DNA of 64,000 nt from Halomonas denitrificans (GTDB taxonomy: Bacteria; Pseudomonadota; Gammaproteobacteria; Pseudomonadales; Halomonadaceae), in the NCBI RefSeq assembly GCF_003056305.1, contig NZ_PYVX01000001.1:1178001-1242000 (forward strand). Direction: 5' to 3'. Under the pieces are notes generated by a model. It saw only the letters and a list, made by a program, of their open reading frames with translations. It made no database searches and was not told the origin of the DNA. Both the position numbers and the translations under genes were made by a program. This document shows positions 33,867 through 43,245 of this stretch, piece after piece (position 1 is the stretch's first letter; every line of letters begins with the position of its first letter).

Positions 33867-35466
33867 CGCGCCCTACGCGGCCACCTCGGGCGACGACGCC
33901 CTGCTCGACCGTCTCCAGACGCCCGTCTGGATCTTCGACATCGAGCAGGAGAGGATGCGCTACGCCAACGCCGCGGCGCTGAGGTTCTGGGAGGCCGAGA
34001 CGCCGCAGGCCCTCTACACCCGTGACTTCTCGGCGACGATGAGCGAGGCGACGCGGCGGCGCCTGGCGGACTACCTCCCGCGCCTGGCGAACGGCGAGGT
34101 GATCGACGAGCACTGGAGCTTCTACCCCGGCGGCCAGGCCGTCTCGCTGCACTGTCGCTGCAGCCGGCACCTGATGCACGACGGGCGCGTCGGCATGCTG
34201 GTGGAGGGGGGCGAGGGCGGCATCTCCCTGGACGCCTCCAGCCTGCGCGCCCTCGAGGCCGTGCGGCACTCGCCGATGATGGTCTCGGTGTTCGACGCCC
34301 GGGGGGAGCTGCTGGTGCGCAACCCGGCCGCCCTCGAGGCGCGCCATGGGCCGGCCGCCTTCGCGGAGTCCTTCGCCGATCGCGACCTGGGCGAGGGGCT
34401 CCTGCGCCGGCTCGCGGGCGAGCCGCGCTGCTCCCTGGAAGCGATGATGCGGATCCGCGGCGGCGAGCGCTGGCACCATATCGACCTGTGCCGCGCCGCC
34501 GACCCCCAGACGGGCGCCCCGATGATCGTGATGGGCGAGCTCGACATCACCTCGCGCAAGGCGCTGGAGGCCGCGCAGCGCGTCTCGCAGCGGCAGCTGG
34601 AGGTGGTCATCGAGGGGTTGGACCTGGGGCTGATGCTCGAGGATGAGCATCGCCGGGTTGTCATGGCCAACCAGGCGTTCTGCGATCTCTTAGGCCTCGA
34701 GACGTCCCCCAAGCGCCTCCCGGGCGTGGACTGTCGGGAGGCGCTCCAGGCCACCAAGGGGCAATTCACGGAGCCGGAGGCCTTCGTGGCGCGCATCGAG
34801 GAGCTGGTCGACGAGCGGCGCAAGCAGGCCCGCGACCTGCTGGCCATGGCGAACGGCCGCTATCTCGAGCGCTGCTACACGCCGCTGTTCATCGCCGATG
34901 AGTACCACGGCCACCTCTGGGTCTATCGCGACGTCACCCGGCAGAAACGCCAGCAGGCCTACTGGGCCCGCCAGGCCAGCACCGACTCCCTGACGGGGCT
35001 GGCCAACCGCCGCTCCTTCGACGAGGCCGCGGGCGAGGTCGCGCGCTCGGTCGAGCGCGAGGAGATCGAGGCGGCCCTGCTGATGATCGACATCGATCGC
35101 TTCAAGGCCATCAACGACAGCCTGGGCCACGCCGAGGGCGACAAGGGCCTGAAGCTGCTGGCGAACACCCTGCGCGACCACCTGCGCCCCGGCGACCTGC
35201 CCTGCCGCACCGGCGGGGAGGAGTTCATGGTGATCATGCCCGACATGGTCCCCGATCAGGCCGAGAGCGTCGCCTGGCGCCTGCTGCGCCAGATCGCCGA
35301 GGCCTCGGTCGACGCGGACGACCTCCCCTTCCACTTCACGGTGAGTATCGGCGTCACCCGCTTCCGGCCGAACGACGCGAACGTCCAGGCCGTGACCCAG
35401 CGGGCCGATGCTGCCATGTACCAGGCCAAGCGCGAGGGCAGGAACCGCGTGGCGGTGCACTGGTAG
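33808..35466 (+). CDS. PAS-GGDEF diguanylate cyclase
   Basis: 552 residues, soluble, no TM segment. Three PAS-like modules by eye (~25-125, ~140-255, ~260-380; e.g. LQTPVWIFDIEQERMRYAN, VIEGLDLGLMLEDEHRRVV), each with sensory potential, then a GGDEF domain (TDSLTGLANRRSFD) with active site GGEEF at 469-473. The inhibitory I-site RPGD at 460-463 lies exactly five residues before it, so product inhibition is expected. Makes c-di-GMP from GTP. The signal sensed is unknown; the start may be at 33808 or at ATG 33850. Confidence 0.92.
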   Translation: MAETHGNLQGPFRPMTLFHDAPYAATSGDDALLDRLQTPVWIFDIEQERMRYANAAALRFWEAETPQALYTRDFSATMSEATRRRLADYLPRLANGEVIDEHWSFYPGGQAVSLHCRCSRHLMHDGRVGMLVEGGEGGISLDASSLRALEAVRHSPMMVSVFDARGELLVRNPAALEARHGPAAFAESFADRDLGEGLLRRLAGEPRCSLEAMMRIRGGERWHHIDLCRAADPQTGAPMIVMGELDITSRKALEAAQRVSQRQLEVVIEGLDLGLMLEDEHRRVVMANQAFCDLLGLETSPKRLPGVDCREALQATKGQFTEPEAFVARIEELVDERRKQARDLLAMANGRYLERCYTPLFIADEYHGHLWVYRDVTRQKRQQAYWARQASTDSLTGLANRRSFDEAAGEVARSVEREEIEAALLMIDIDRFKAINDSLGHAEGDKGLKLLANTLRDHLRPGDLPCRTGGEEFMVIMPDMVPDQAESVAWRLLRQIAEASVDADDLPFHFTVSIGVTRFRPNDANVQAVTQRADAAMYQAKREGRNRVAVHW

Positions 35467-35515
35467 CCGCCGGCGCGGCGCTGCCCCGCGGCGCCGCCTT
35501 CCCAATTTCCGGCGG

Positions 35516-35962
35516 CTAGACCACGCCCCTCCCCCAGCCGTAGACGGCGCCCATCACCGCCCCGAAGATGAGGTGGGCGACCAGCATGGAGAGCGGAGCC
35601 ACCAAGCCGAGGCCCAGGCCGAACAGGCCGGAGCCCGCCAGGGGAAAGACCGTGAGCATCACCACCAGCCAGCTCGCCACGCCGAACTCCAGCCCCCGGC
35701 GCGTGGGCGTGCGGCCGGGGAGATAGGGCACCAGCAGCGCGAACAATCCCCCCCAGATCAGCGTACCCACCGCGAAGTGGATGACCCAGGCCAGCAGGTG
35801 GCTGTCCGGCGTGCCGAGCAGGTCCTGGGCGGCCAGGTTCATGACTTCGATGGGGTCGTACCAGGGAATGATGCCCGCCGCGAGGCGCAGCACCAGGATC
35901 AACGAGATGACCAGGGTGGCCGTGAACCCGGCCATCAACCCGCGTAACAGACGAGCCATCAT
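35516..35962 (-). CDS. DUF6789-like integral membrane protein
   Basis: 148 residues with four hydrophobic segments (GFTATLVISLILVLRLAAG, WVIHFAVGTLIWGGLFALL, ASWLVVMLTVFPLAGSGLF, MLVAHLIFGAVMGAVYGW). Fits the DUF6789 family, function unknown. SD GGAGGA precedes a double ATG. About 55 bp covering its 5' end are repeated at 40548-40602 ahead of a guaA fragment. Confidence 0.8.
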   Translation of the reverse strand: MMARLLRGLMAGFTATLVISLILVLRLAAGIIPWYDPIEVMNLAAQDLLGTPDSHLLAWVIHFAVGTLIWGGLFALLVPYLPGRTPTRRGLEFGVASWLVVMLTVFPLAGSGLFGLGLGLVAPLSMLVAHLIFGAVMGAVYGWGRGVV

Positions 35963-35995
35963 GGCGTCCTCCCGCTGTCACCGTGTCTTTTCAGT
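35940..35995 (+). repeat. DUF6789 5'-end sequence, copy 1 of a ~55-bp duplication
   Basis: Starts CGCGTAACAGACGAG and ends GTCACCGTGTCTT. The same blocks recur in the same order and strand at 40548-40602 with a few substitutions and a ~2-nt gap. This copy holds the intact start and SD of the membrane protein gene. Confidence 0.75.
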
Positions 35996-36144
35996 GTAGC
36001 CCCTCCCCGAAAGGCCCGGCGCGGGGGCAGGCCCCTGCTCCGCATTACAAAGCTGTCATCTTCGCGTCAGCGGTTTGACGAGGCCCGCGTGTCACGATGC
36101 CGGAAACCTGCCGCGTCGACGTCCGGCGCCAGTGGAGGCCTGCC

Positions 36145-37161
36145 ATGCTGATCAAGATCGCCAAACCCAGCGACCTGCGTGAATCCGATGTGACCCCGGA
36201 ATCCGTCTACCTCTCCCGCCGCCGCTTCATGGGCGGCATGGCGGGCCTGGGGGCGGGGCTCGCCCTCTCCGGTCGGGCCAGGGCCAGCGCCGACTACTCG
36301 GACGTGCCCGACGGCGACGCCCCCGACTGGCTCGAGGAGAAGCTCGGGGCCGCCCGCCGGCGCGCCATCGTGCCGGACGACCCCGAGACGGACGCGATCG
36401 CCCCCTTCCGCGACGCCAGCGGCTACAACAACTTCTACGAATTCGGCACCGGCAAGTCCGACCCGGCCCGCCACGCCGACGGCCTCGAGACCCGGCCGTG
36501 GAGCGTGGTGATTGACGGCGAGGTGAACAACGGCGGCCGCTTCGCCCTGGAGGACCTCGCCCGCCCTTCCCGCTTCGAGGAGCGCATCTATCGCCTGCGC
36601 TGCGTCGAGGCGTGGTCGATGGTGATTCCGTGGCTCGGCATCTCGCTGGCCGACGTCATCCGGCGCGCCGAGCCGACCAGCAAGGCCAGGTACGTGCGCT
36701 TTGAGACCCTGGTCGACCCCGAGCAGATGCCCGGGCAGCGCTCCTCGTTCTCGCTGATCGACTGGCCCTACGTGGAGGGGCTGCGCCTGGACGAGGCCAT
36801 GCATCCGCTGACGCTGCTGGCGCTCGGCATGTATGGCCGCGAGCTGCCCAACCAGAACGGCGCGCCCCTGCGGCTGGTGGTGCCGTGGAAGTACGGCTTC
36901 AAGAGCATCAAGTCGATCGTGCGCATCTCGCTGATGGAGGAGCAGCCCGTCAACTCCTGGCAGCGGATCGCGCCGGAGGAGTACGGCTTCTACGCCAACG
37001 TCAATCCCGAGGTCGACCACCCCCGCTGGAGCCAGGCCACCGAACGGCGCCTGCCCAACAGCCTGTTCAACCCCAACACCCTCGATACCCGGATGTTCAA
37101 CGGCTATGCCGACGAGGTGGCGGAGCTGTACGCCGGAATGGACCTTCGGAAGCACTTCTGA
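36145..37161 (+). CDS. msrP: periplasmic methionine sulfoxide reductase, catalytic subunit MsrP
   Basis: 338 residues from ATG 36145 (GGAGG 7 nt upstream). Tat leader [19 protein letters not shown]. Molybdopterin sulfite-oxidase fold; the Mo-ligand Cys is in [16 protein letters not shown], with [13 protein letters not shown] and [14 protein letters not shown]. Repairs oxidised Met in periplasmic proteins using electrons from MsrQ. The next gene overlaps its stop by one base. Confidence 0.95.
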   Translation: MLIKIAKPSDLRESDVTPESVYLSRRRFMGGMAGLGAGLALSGRARASADYSDVPDGDAPDWLEEKLGAARRRAIVPDDPETDAIAPFRDASGYNNFYEFGTGKSDPARHADGLETRPWSVVIDGEVNNGGRFALEDLARPSRFEERIYRLRCVEAWSMVIPWLGISLADVIRRAEPTSKARYVRFETLVDPEQMPGQRSSFSLIDWPYVEGLRLDEAMHPLTLLALGMYGRELPNQNGAPLRLVVPWKYGFKSIKSIVRISLMEEQPVNSWQRIAPEEYGFYANVNPEVDHPRWSQATERRLPNSLFNPNTLDTRMFNGYADEVAELYAGMDLRKHF

Positions 37162-37781
37162 TGGCCGCACAGCGCAAATGGCAGCTCTGGCGCGTCGGCG
37201 TGTTTCTGGCGGCGCTGGCGCCCCTGCTGCTGTGGAGCTGGCAGGTCGCCAGCAACACCGCCGGCCCCGAGCCGGGGCGCTACCTGCTGCTGAACATCGG
37301 CCTGGGCGGGCTCTGGATGCTGCTGCTTACCCTGAGCCTGACGCCGCTCACCAAGCTGACGCGCTGGAAGGGCTTTGCGCTGATCCGCCGGCAGCTCGGC
37401 CTCTGGACGCTGGCCTACGCCTGCCTGCACGTGCTCAGCTACGCCCTGTTCATCCTGGGGCTCGACTGGGCCATGCTCGGCAGCGAGCTGATCGAGCGCC
37501 CCTACATCCTCGTCGGCCTGCTCGCCCTGATCGGCCTTGTCGCGCTGGGTGCGACCTCGAACCGCTGGTCGATGCGCAAGCTCGGCAAGCGCTGGAAGCC
37601 GCTGCACAAGCTCGCCTACCCCATCCTGGGGCTGATACTGCTGCACTTCTTCTGGGGGGTGCGCGCCGACCTCGGCGAATGGACCCTCTACGCCACCGTA
37701 TCCGCCCTGATCATGGCGACCCGCCTGCCGCCGGTGGCCCGCAGCCTGCCGAGGGTTCGTCAACGGCTCACCGGCGTCTAA
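37161..37781 (+). CDS. msrQ: heme-binding membrane subunit MsrQ
   Basis: 206 residues, about six TM segments. Conserved His in LAYACLHVLSY, LHKLAYPILGLILLHFFWG ligate heme b; TKLTRWKGFALIRRQLG is a family block. Passes electrons from the quinone pool or flavin reductase to MsrP. ATG overlaps the msrP stop (TGATG). Confidence 0.95.
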   Translation: MAAQRKWQLWRVGVFLAALAPLLLWSWQVASNTAGPEPGRYLLLNIGLGGLWMLLLTLSLTPLTKLTRWKGFALIRRQLGLWTLAYACLHVLSYALFILGLDWAMLGSELIERPYILVGLLALIGLVALGATSNRWSMRKLGKRWKPLHKLAYPILGLILLHFFWGVRADLGEWTLYATVSALIMATRLPPVARSLPRVRQRLTGV

Positions 37782-38018
37782 GCGAAAGCGATAGTGGGCG
37801 ATTTCGCGAAGAGGCGGCATGGTCAGATGGCAGAAGAGGCGAGTCTGGGTGTGACGTGGCGCCGCAACACCGAGGGTCTGTCGGTCATTACTGCTCTATT
37901 CCTAAAACTTCGGTGCGCCCCTATGAAGTTCGTCATGAAAGCCCCTTCACACCTCTGGGGTCTTTCAGACTACTTTGGCAAACTTCTCTTGGCTCTTCAC
38001 GGCCACCACCCGATTGAA
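37782..38018. other. GC-content transition between msrQ and the acyltransferase
   Basis: 237 bp between convergent genes where composition shifts from GC-rich to AT-rich. A bulged inverted repeat (AAAGCCCC ... GGGGTCTTT, about 37939-37967) could terminate either gene. A frame crossing it (37794-38159) runs antisense into the acyltransferase and shows no family features, so no gene is called. Confidence 0.5.
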
Positions 38019-39986
38019 TCACCTCAAGTGATCGAATATCTCCTCCACAACAAGCCTTGCCCCAAATTCAGACAGGTGATTACTGTCATAGTAAAGATTT
38101 CTTCCATTCAAATGAGTCACGCATCGACCTTCCAGGTAGGACTCACAAAATATTTCTGATGGCAGGACCTTTGCGAAATCAAAGTCAAATCCATCGAATA
38201 ATGAGAATATCTCGGAATTTCGTACAGCGAATAACGAACTGCTGGTTGACAGCGTGGCTTCATTCACATCCATCTCCCAAAGGTGGAGTGCGCTCAAGCG
38301 CTTGGGCACATTCCAGCCCGCTTCCGGGACCGGATAAACCAAAACCAGGTTGGAAATATCACTCAAATATCGTAAAGACTTTTCATAGAGCTGCGATATT
38401 TCACTCTTGTCCGTCGTGGCTTCACCGTTTATCACCCCTGTCAGTGGCCCTCCCGCCACACGAAAGACCTCTACCCCACCTTCACCATTATCGAATGGCG
38501 TGCCTTCCCAATGAGACGTCCAACGAGAAATTACGACAATATTCTTGAAACCATAGCTATCGACAACGGCGGAGTAGACACGATCATTCAAATCAACGCA
38601 ATCTTCAAACACGGAAGGATGCAAAATAGCGACACCTCTTATAGGTGTGCATCCAGGCATACCGACAAATACTGCACTTTCATCTTTCTCCAGAAACGCA
38701 TTGGCCAATGAAGACTTCATTGCTCTTGCATGACTATCACCGACAATCAAAGTCTTTGGCGATGTATCCACGTCACCTATGACCGAACAGTTTTCATCCA
38801 CCATTGGGTCACCAAATGCGCAGCTTCGCTTGAACTCGGTACTCTCCTCACTGAAGGCAAGGTTCTCCAAGCTGTTTATCCGATGGCCTTGCACCTCAAC
38901 CATGTGCCCGTATAGCCCGAGGCCAACGAAAAAAACAACGCCCGCCAACGAACCCGACAAGATGCGCCGCCTGGTAAAGTTATACTTATTGAGGAAAGGA
39001 GTCTCAACATATTTCCAGCTAAAATATGCCAAGACAAAGGTTGCCGCTATTGCGACCATGAAAACATGAGGCATCACGGCCTCGACGTGAGCAATCCGAA
39101 TAAAGGCAAATAACGGTTGATGCCAGAGGTAAACCGAATAGCTTATCAAGCCAATTCCCACGAGCACCTTGCTACTCAAAAACCTTGCCGCCAACGTTTC
39201 CTTATCGGCATAAAGCACCAACAGCACGACGCCGACAACAGGCACCAGTGAATACAGGCTCGGGAATGGCGTATGCTCATCGTATGCCAATATGGCAAAC
39301 ATGATGGCCACCAGGCCTATCATTGACAGAAGGTTATTAGCTTGAATGCCACGCTTCTGCACGATGAACGCTGCGATCGAACCCGACAACAGCTCCCAGG
39401 CACGCATCGGCGCCAGATAGAAGTTAGCCGAAGGGCTGTTACGCCACCCCCATTCACTCAACGCCAGGCTGATTGCTGAAAAAACAACGATAAGCCAAAA
39501 AACCCTGTCCTTTCCAAGACGCCAGGCCAAGAAAAGGAATATTGGGAAGAGCACATAGTACTGTTCTTCTACAGCCAAGCTCCAGGTATGTAACAGCGGT
39601 TTTTCTTCTGCAGATTCAGCAAAGTAATCGGTTTCATGCCAAAATAAAATGTTAGATGCAAAAAAACTTACTGCAACAAAACTTTGAGAAAAATCTTTTA
39701 GTTGACTCGGTAACATCAAAAACCAGGCAAACGGAATACAGGCGAACATGACAAAAAACAGCGCGGGCAATATTCTTCTTGCTCGCCGTTCGTAAAACCT
39801 AACGATACTGAAGCGATTGCCTTCAATATCTTCGACAATTATAGTTGTGATCAGATAACCACTAATCACAAAGAAGACGTCTACGCCAACAAAGCCGCCA
39901 CTAAAGGAATCGAACCCCGCATGGAATAGAATCACTGGAACGACAGCAAGGGCTCGCAATCCATCAATTTCGGCACGGTATCTCAA
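38019..39986 (-). CDS. OafA-type membrane O-acyltransferase with SGNH domain
   Basis: 655 residues from a TTG at 39986 (AGGAGA 8 nt upstream), giving the usual YRAEIDGLRALAV start; ATG 40001 is the alternative but the SD lies inside it. N-terminal acyltransferase-3 domain with ~10 TM segments: FHAGF, GVDVFFVISGYLIT, RRARRILPALF, LLHTWSLAVEEQYY. C-terminal SGNH domain: GDSHARAMKS and DSNHLSEFGARL (Asp/His). It probably acetylates surface polysaccharide (O-antigen, capsule or peptidoglycan). AT-rich with codon use unlike neighbours: likely horizontally acquired. Confidence 0.92.
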   Translation of the reverse strand: MRYRAEIDGLRALAVVPVILFHAGFDSFSGGFVGVDVFFVISGYLITTIIVEDIEGNRFSIVRFYERRARRILPALFFVMFACIPFAWFLMLPSQLKDFSQSFVAVSFFASNILFWHETDYFAESAEEKPLLHTWSLAVEEQYYVLFPIFLFLAWRLGKDRVFWLIVVFSAISLALSEWGWRNSPSANFYLAPMRAWELLSGSIAAFIVQKRGIQANNLLSMIGLVAIMFAILAYDEHTPFPSLYSLVPVVGVVLLVLYADKETLAARFLSSKVLVGIGLISYSVYLWHQPLFAFIRIAHVEAVMPHVFMVAIAATFVLAYFSWKYVETPFLNKYNFTRRRILSGSLAGVVFFVGLGLYGHMVEVQGHRINSLENLAFSEESTEFKRSCAFGDPMVDENCSVIGDVDTSPKTLIVGDSHARAMKSSLANAFLEKDESAVFVGMPGCTPIRGVAILHPSVFEDCVDLNDRVYSAVVDSYGFKNIVVISRWTSHWEGTPFDNGEGGVEVFRVAGGPLTGVINGEATTDKSEISQLYEKSLRYLSDISNLVLVYPVPEAGWNVPKRLSALHLWEMDVNEATLSTSSSLFAVRNSEIFSLFDGFDFDFAKVLPSEIFCESYLEGRCVTHLNGRNLYYDSNHLSEFGARLVVEEIFDHLR

Positions 39987-40157
39987 GACACATCTCCTCA
40001 TGCATTTGCATTATTATTCGAGGATGAGCAATTAAACAAAGCTTATGCTTGACAGGAAACCCGCTCCAAACATTAATTAAGACCTTGGCAGCCATCACTA
40101 GCCGTGGAACATCAACCTGGTCGCCAAAACTTATTGTGACATCTTGTGCACGGGCGT

Positions 40158-40192
40158 AAAAAATCGCAAGGACCTCAACGACTGAGATCCTT
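40158..40192 (-). terminator. intrinsic terminator, minus strand
   Basis: 9-bp stem with one wobble (40068-type layout: arms 40184-40192 and 40068+100 to 40176, i.e. 40168-40176), 7-nt loop, then GCGATTTTTT read on the minus strand. It sits between the guaA fragment and the acyltransferase, isolating the latter from upstream transcription. Confidence 0.75.
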
Positions 40193-40254
40193 ACGCCTTG
40201 CCCTCTTAAAACTTAATACTACCTATATTGATAAATTATTTAGGACACACGACT

Positions 40255-40557
40255 CCCACTCGATCGTCGCGGGCGGCTTGCTGCTCACGTCATAGGTCAC
40301 GCGGGAGAGGCCGATGATCTCGTTGATGATGCGGCGGGAGACCTTCTCCAGAAGCTCGTCGGGCGGGTGCGCCCAGCGGGCGGTCATGACGTCGAGGGTC
40401 TCCACGGCGCGAAGCGCGGTGACCCTCTGGTGGCGGCCGTCGCCGACCACGCCTAAGGACTTCACCAGCAGGAAGACGGCGAAGACCTGGCGGGTCTTGT
40501 GGTACCAGCCGGCGTTGTTCAGCTCCTCGATGAAGATGGCGTCCGCCCCGCGTAACA
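40255..40557 (-). repeat. guaA 3'-end repeat, diverged copy
   Basis: Direct repeat of 43622-43922 in the same orientation, about 300 bp. Together with the intact copy it brackets the amidohydrolase/LysR segment, as expected for an insertion at the 3' end of guaA. Confidence 0.8.
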
Positions 40558-40602
40558 GACGAGTCATCACGGCGCCCCGGCGGTCACCGTGTCTTCCAGG
40601 GT
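40548..40602 (+). repeat. DUF6789 5'-end sequence, copy 2
   Basis: Diverged copy of 35940-35995, here joined directly to the guaA fragment. It supplies the GTG/ATG start region of the chimeric frame but not the rest of the membrane protein. Confidence 0.75.
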
Positions 40603-40612
40603 GGGCACTCAC

Positions 40613-40881
40613 TTACGGGACAGGGCCGGCCATGGAGAGTCCCGTGGATTACCGGCCGGATGCCCGAGACCGGACATCCCGCGGTCGCCGCATCCGGAGG
40701 GGCACGGCATGCCCCCTCCTTCGCATTAGCGATCGACTCTCTCGGCCGAAGACATGGAGATATTTGGTTATCGAATATGGGGCATTCAGAAATATTGATG
40801 GGAAACGCCAGGCTCGCAAATTACCGTCTAGGAAGAACTCCAATAACCAGATATCACCACCCACATAAGGGCCGTAACACC
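40613..40881. other. upstream region of the amidohydrolase gene
   Basis: 269 bp. AT content rises towards the gene (ATATTTGGTTATCGAATATGGGG near 40761-40783, too loose to call a promoter). The long frame that runs through it in phase with the amidohydrolase lacks any protein signature before MGISNN. No separate gene seen. Confidence 0.4.
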
Positions 40882-42288
40882 ATGGGGATTTCCAACAATG
40901 TCAGCCGTCGAGGCTTTCTCGGGGCCACGGGAAAACTGACGGGCGCATGTGCCATGACAGGTATGCTCGGCGGCATGGCCAGTGCCTCCTACGCATCCAG
41001 CATGGGCTCTCAAGGCTGCCAACAGGCCTCTGGCAGCCAGGACAGTATCACTGAACGTCACTATTACCTCACCGACGTCACCCTCGAGGAAGGATTCGAG
41101 TACGAGGGAAGTATCGTCGTCGGCACCCGTACCGGCAGGCATACGCTGGAGATCAAGGAAGGACGGATCACCGATGTCATCGCCGTGGGGCAAGAACCGA
41201 ATGGACAGCTGCCCCGATACAGTGCCTGGGGCCACCTGCTGCTTCCCGCGACCCGGGACATGCACATCCATCTGGACAAGACATTCTACGGTGGCCCCTG
41301 GAGAGCCCCTCGGTCGCGCCAGGGGAAGACCATCAGCGACATGATTGCCCTGGAGGAGAAGCTGATACCGCAGCTGCTCCCAACGTCACGGGAGCGGGCG
41401 GAAGCCTTGATTGCGCTGCTGCTGTCGAAAGGCAGTACGGTCGCCAGAAGTCATTGCAACATCGATCTGGTCAGCGGCCTGAAAAGCCTCGAGCACCTCC
41501 AACAGGCGCTCGACAACCATCGCGATGAATTCTCCTGTGAGATCGTCGCTTTTCCCCAGCATGGTCTGCTGCGCGCCGATGTCGATGGCCTGATGCGCGA
41601 GGCCATGCAGATGGGCGTGCAGTATGTCGGCGGCCTGGACCCGACGAACGTGGATGGCGATATGGAGGGATCGCTGGATGCGATGTTCCAGATCGCTATC
41701 GATCACGATGCCAAGATCGATATCCACCTGCACGAGACCGGCCCCTCTGGCCCCGCGGCCATTCGCTACATGATGGACACGGTGGAGAACACCCCCTCGC
41801 TGAAAGGCAAGTTGACCATCAGCCATGCGTTCGCCCTGAGCACACTGGACGCGGCCGAGGTGAAGGAATTGGCCAGCCGGTTCGCCGCCCAGCAGGTAAC
41901 GATTGCCTCGACGGTCCCGATCGCGGGCCTGGTCATGCCGCTTCCCACGCTGTATGAGGAAGGCGTCTCCGTCATGACCGGCACGGATAGCGTGGTGGAT
42001 CACTGGTCGCCGTTTGGCACCGGGGATGTCATGGACAAGGCCAACCTCTATGCCCGGCTGTACGGTGGCATCGATGAATTCCAGCTCAGCCGGGCCATGT
42101 CGATCGCCACGGGCGGCATACTCCCCCTGGATGCCAATGGGCAACGGGCATGGCCCCGGTCAGGCGATAGCGCAGAGTTCATGCTGGTGGACGCGAGCTG
42201 CTCGGCGGAGACCGTTGCACGTGTCTCACCGCGCGTGGCCACCTTCCACCAGGGTCGTCTGGTGGCAGGAAACGTGCATCAAGCCTGA
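40882..42288 (+). CDS. Tat-exported amidohydrolase, cytosine-deaminase-like
   Basis: 468 residues from ATG 40882. Tat-like leader VSRRGFLGATGKLTG, ending near ASASYAS. Metal-dependent hydrolase fold of the CodA type: DMHIHLDKTF (metal His pair), SHCNIDLV, DIHLHETG (His/Glu), TISHAFALS, and GTDSVVDHWSPFG (metal Asp and substrate pocket). CodA-like enzymes deaminate cytosine, creatinine or related rings and are normally cytoplasmic; this one seems periplasmic. Lies between guaA repeats and next to a convergent LysR gene. Confidence 0.88.
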   Translation: MGISNNVSRRGFLGATGKLTGACAMTGMLGGMASASYASSMGSQGCQQASGSQDSITERHYYLTDVTLEEGFEYEGSIVVGTRTGRHTLEIKEGRITDVIAVGQEPNGQLPRYSAWGHLLLPATRDMHIHLDKTFYGGPWRAPRSRQGKTISDMIALEEKLIPQLLPTSRERAEALIALLLSKGSTVARSHCNIDLVSGLKSLEHLQQALDNHRDEFSCEIVAFPQHGLLRADVDGLMREAMQMGVQYVGGLDPTNVDGDMEGSLDAMFQIAIDHDAKIDIHLHETGPSGPAAIRYMMDTVENTPSLKGKLTISHAFALSTLDAAEVKELASRFAAQQVTIASTVPIAGLVMPLPTLYEEGVSVMTGTDSVVDHWSPFGTGDVMDKANLYARLYGGIDEFQLSRAMSIATGGILPLDANGQRAWPRSGDSAEFMLVDASCSAETVARVSPRVATFHQGRLVAGNVHQA

Positions 42289-42387
42289 GACGCAGGGGAT
42301 GACAACGCCCCCGATGCCAGAGACAGGATGGAAGACAACAGGCCGCTGTCTTTGATCCTGTCGTTCCCTCGACGGCCGATAGCCGCC

Positions 42388-43245
42388 CTACCGCCCGTGC
42401 TCCACCAGCTCCGCCAGCATGGAGGCCACCCGCAGCGTCAACGACGAAGCCCCCCTCGGGTAGTGGATGGCGACTTCCATGGGCGCCGGCACGGGCAAAC
42501 CGGACCCGTCGGACAGGATACGGTGGCCAGAAATCACGGTGCGTCGCGGAAGCAGGCTGACGCCCATGCCCGCGGCCACGGCTCGCTGAACGCTTGCCAG
42601 GCTGGAACTGGTATAGACGATCTGCCACTGGCGCCCTTGGGAGTCGAGCGCATCCGTCATGTCTCGGCGATAGAGGCCATCGGCAGGAAAGGCCACCAGG
42701 GGCAGGGGATCCAGGTCCACCACCGGGTAGGACGCACTGTCGATCCAACACAACGGCTCGGGCCAATGCATCGTGGTGCCCTCGACGCCCGGTGGTTGTT
42801 TCACCAGCACCAGGTCGAACTCGCCCAGGTCATAGGCACGCTTCAGATCACGACTCAACCCGCTGGTGACTTCCAGCCTGACGCGCGGATTCTCCCTCAT
42901 GAAACTCGCCAGCATGGGCGTTGCGACCGACGAGGCGAAGTCCTCGGGCAGGCCTAGACGCAACGTCTCGCTGAGGGCATGGCCGGATAATGCGCTCACC
43001 GCCTCGGCATTGAGGCACAGGATTTTCCTCGCGTATCCCTGTAGCTGTTCTCCCGCTTCCGTCGGCCGGACATGGTGATGCTCCCTCTCCAGCAGGCGTT
43101 GCCCCACCGCCGACTCGAGCCGCAGGATTTGCTGACTGACCGTCGACTGTGTCGAGTTGAGGCGTTTTGCCGCCGCAGTGAAGCTCCCCGTATCGATGAC
43201 CGTGATAAAGGTATAGAGGAGATCGTGATTGAGAGGCCTATTCAT
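42388..43245 (-). CDS. LysR-family transcriptional regulator
   Basis: 285 residues. N-terminal HTH: LLYTFITVIDTGSFTAAAKRLNSTQSTVSQQILRLE; effector domain ~90-285 (LRLGLPEDFASSVATPML, YTSSSLASVQRAVAAGMGVSLLP). Convergent with the amidohydrolase gene, which it may regulate, though it is not divergent as usual. Slightly lower GC than the core genes. Effector unknown. Confidence 0.9.
   Translation of the reverse strand: MNRPLNHDLLYTFITVIDTGSFTAAAKRLNSTQSTVSQQILRLESAVGQRLLEREHHHVRPTEAGEQLQGYARKILCLNAEAVSALSGHALSETLRLGLPEDFASSVATPMLASFMRENPRVRLEVTSGLSRDLKRAYDLGEFDLVLVKQPPGVEGTTMHWPEPLCWIDSASYPVVDLDPLPLVAFPADGLYRRDMTDALDSQGRQWQIVYTSSSLASVQRAVAAGMGVSLLPRRTVISGHRILSDGSGLPVPAPMEVAIHYPRGASSLTLRVASMLAELVEHGR

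Larger units (their letters stand above)
40223..40612 (-). pseudogene. chimeric guaA 3'-end fragment
   Basis: About 100 codons matching the GuaA C-terminus ([18 protein letters not shown] to [11 protein letters not shown]) are fused in frame to MTRLLRG, the N-terminus of the DUF6789-type gene found at 35.96 kb. GMP synthase's amidotransferase and ATP-pyrophosphatase parts are absent and the stop has been lost, adding SCVLNNLSI. Nucleotides match the intact guaA end (43622-43922) at roughly 85-90 percent by eye, with several non-conservative changes. Non-functional relic of recombination. Confidence 0.88.

Noticed and set aside
37794-38159. 121-codon plus-strand frame after msrQ
   Set aside because: No SD, crosses a possible terminator and ends antisense to the acyltransferase; no recognisable family.
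39900-39925. tRNA T-arm-like string (GGAATCGAACCCC)
   Set aside because: It lies inside the acyltransferase coding region and no cloverleaf can be folded around it.
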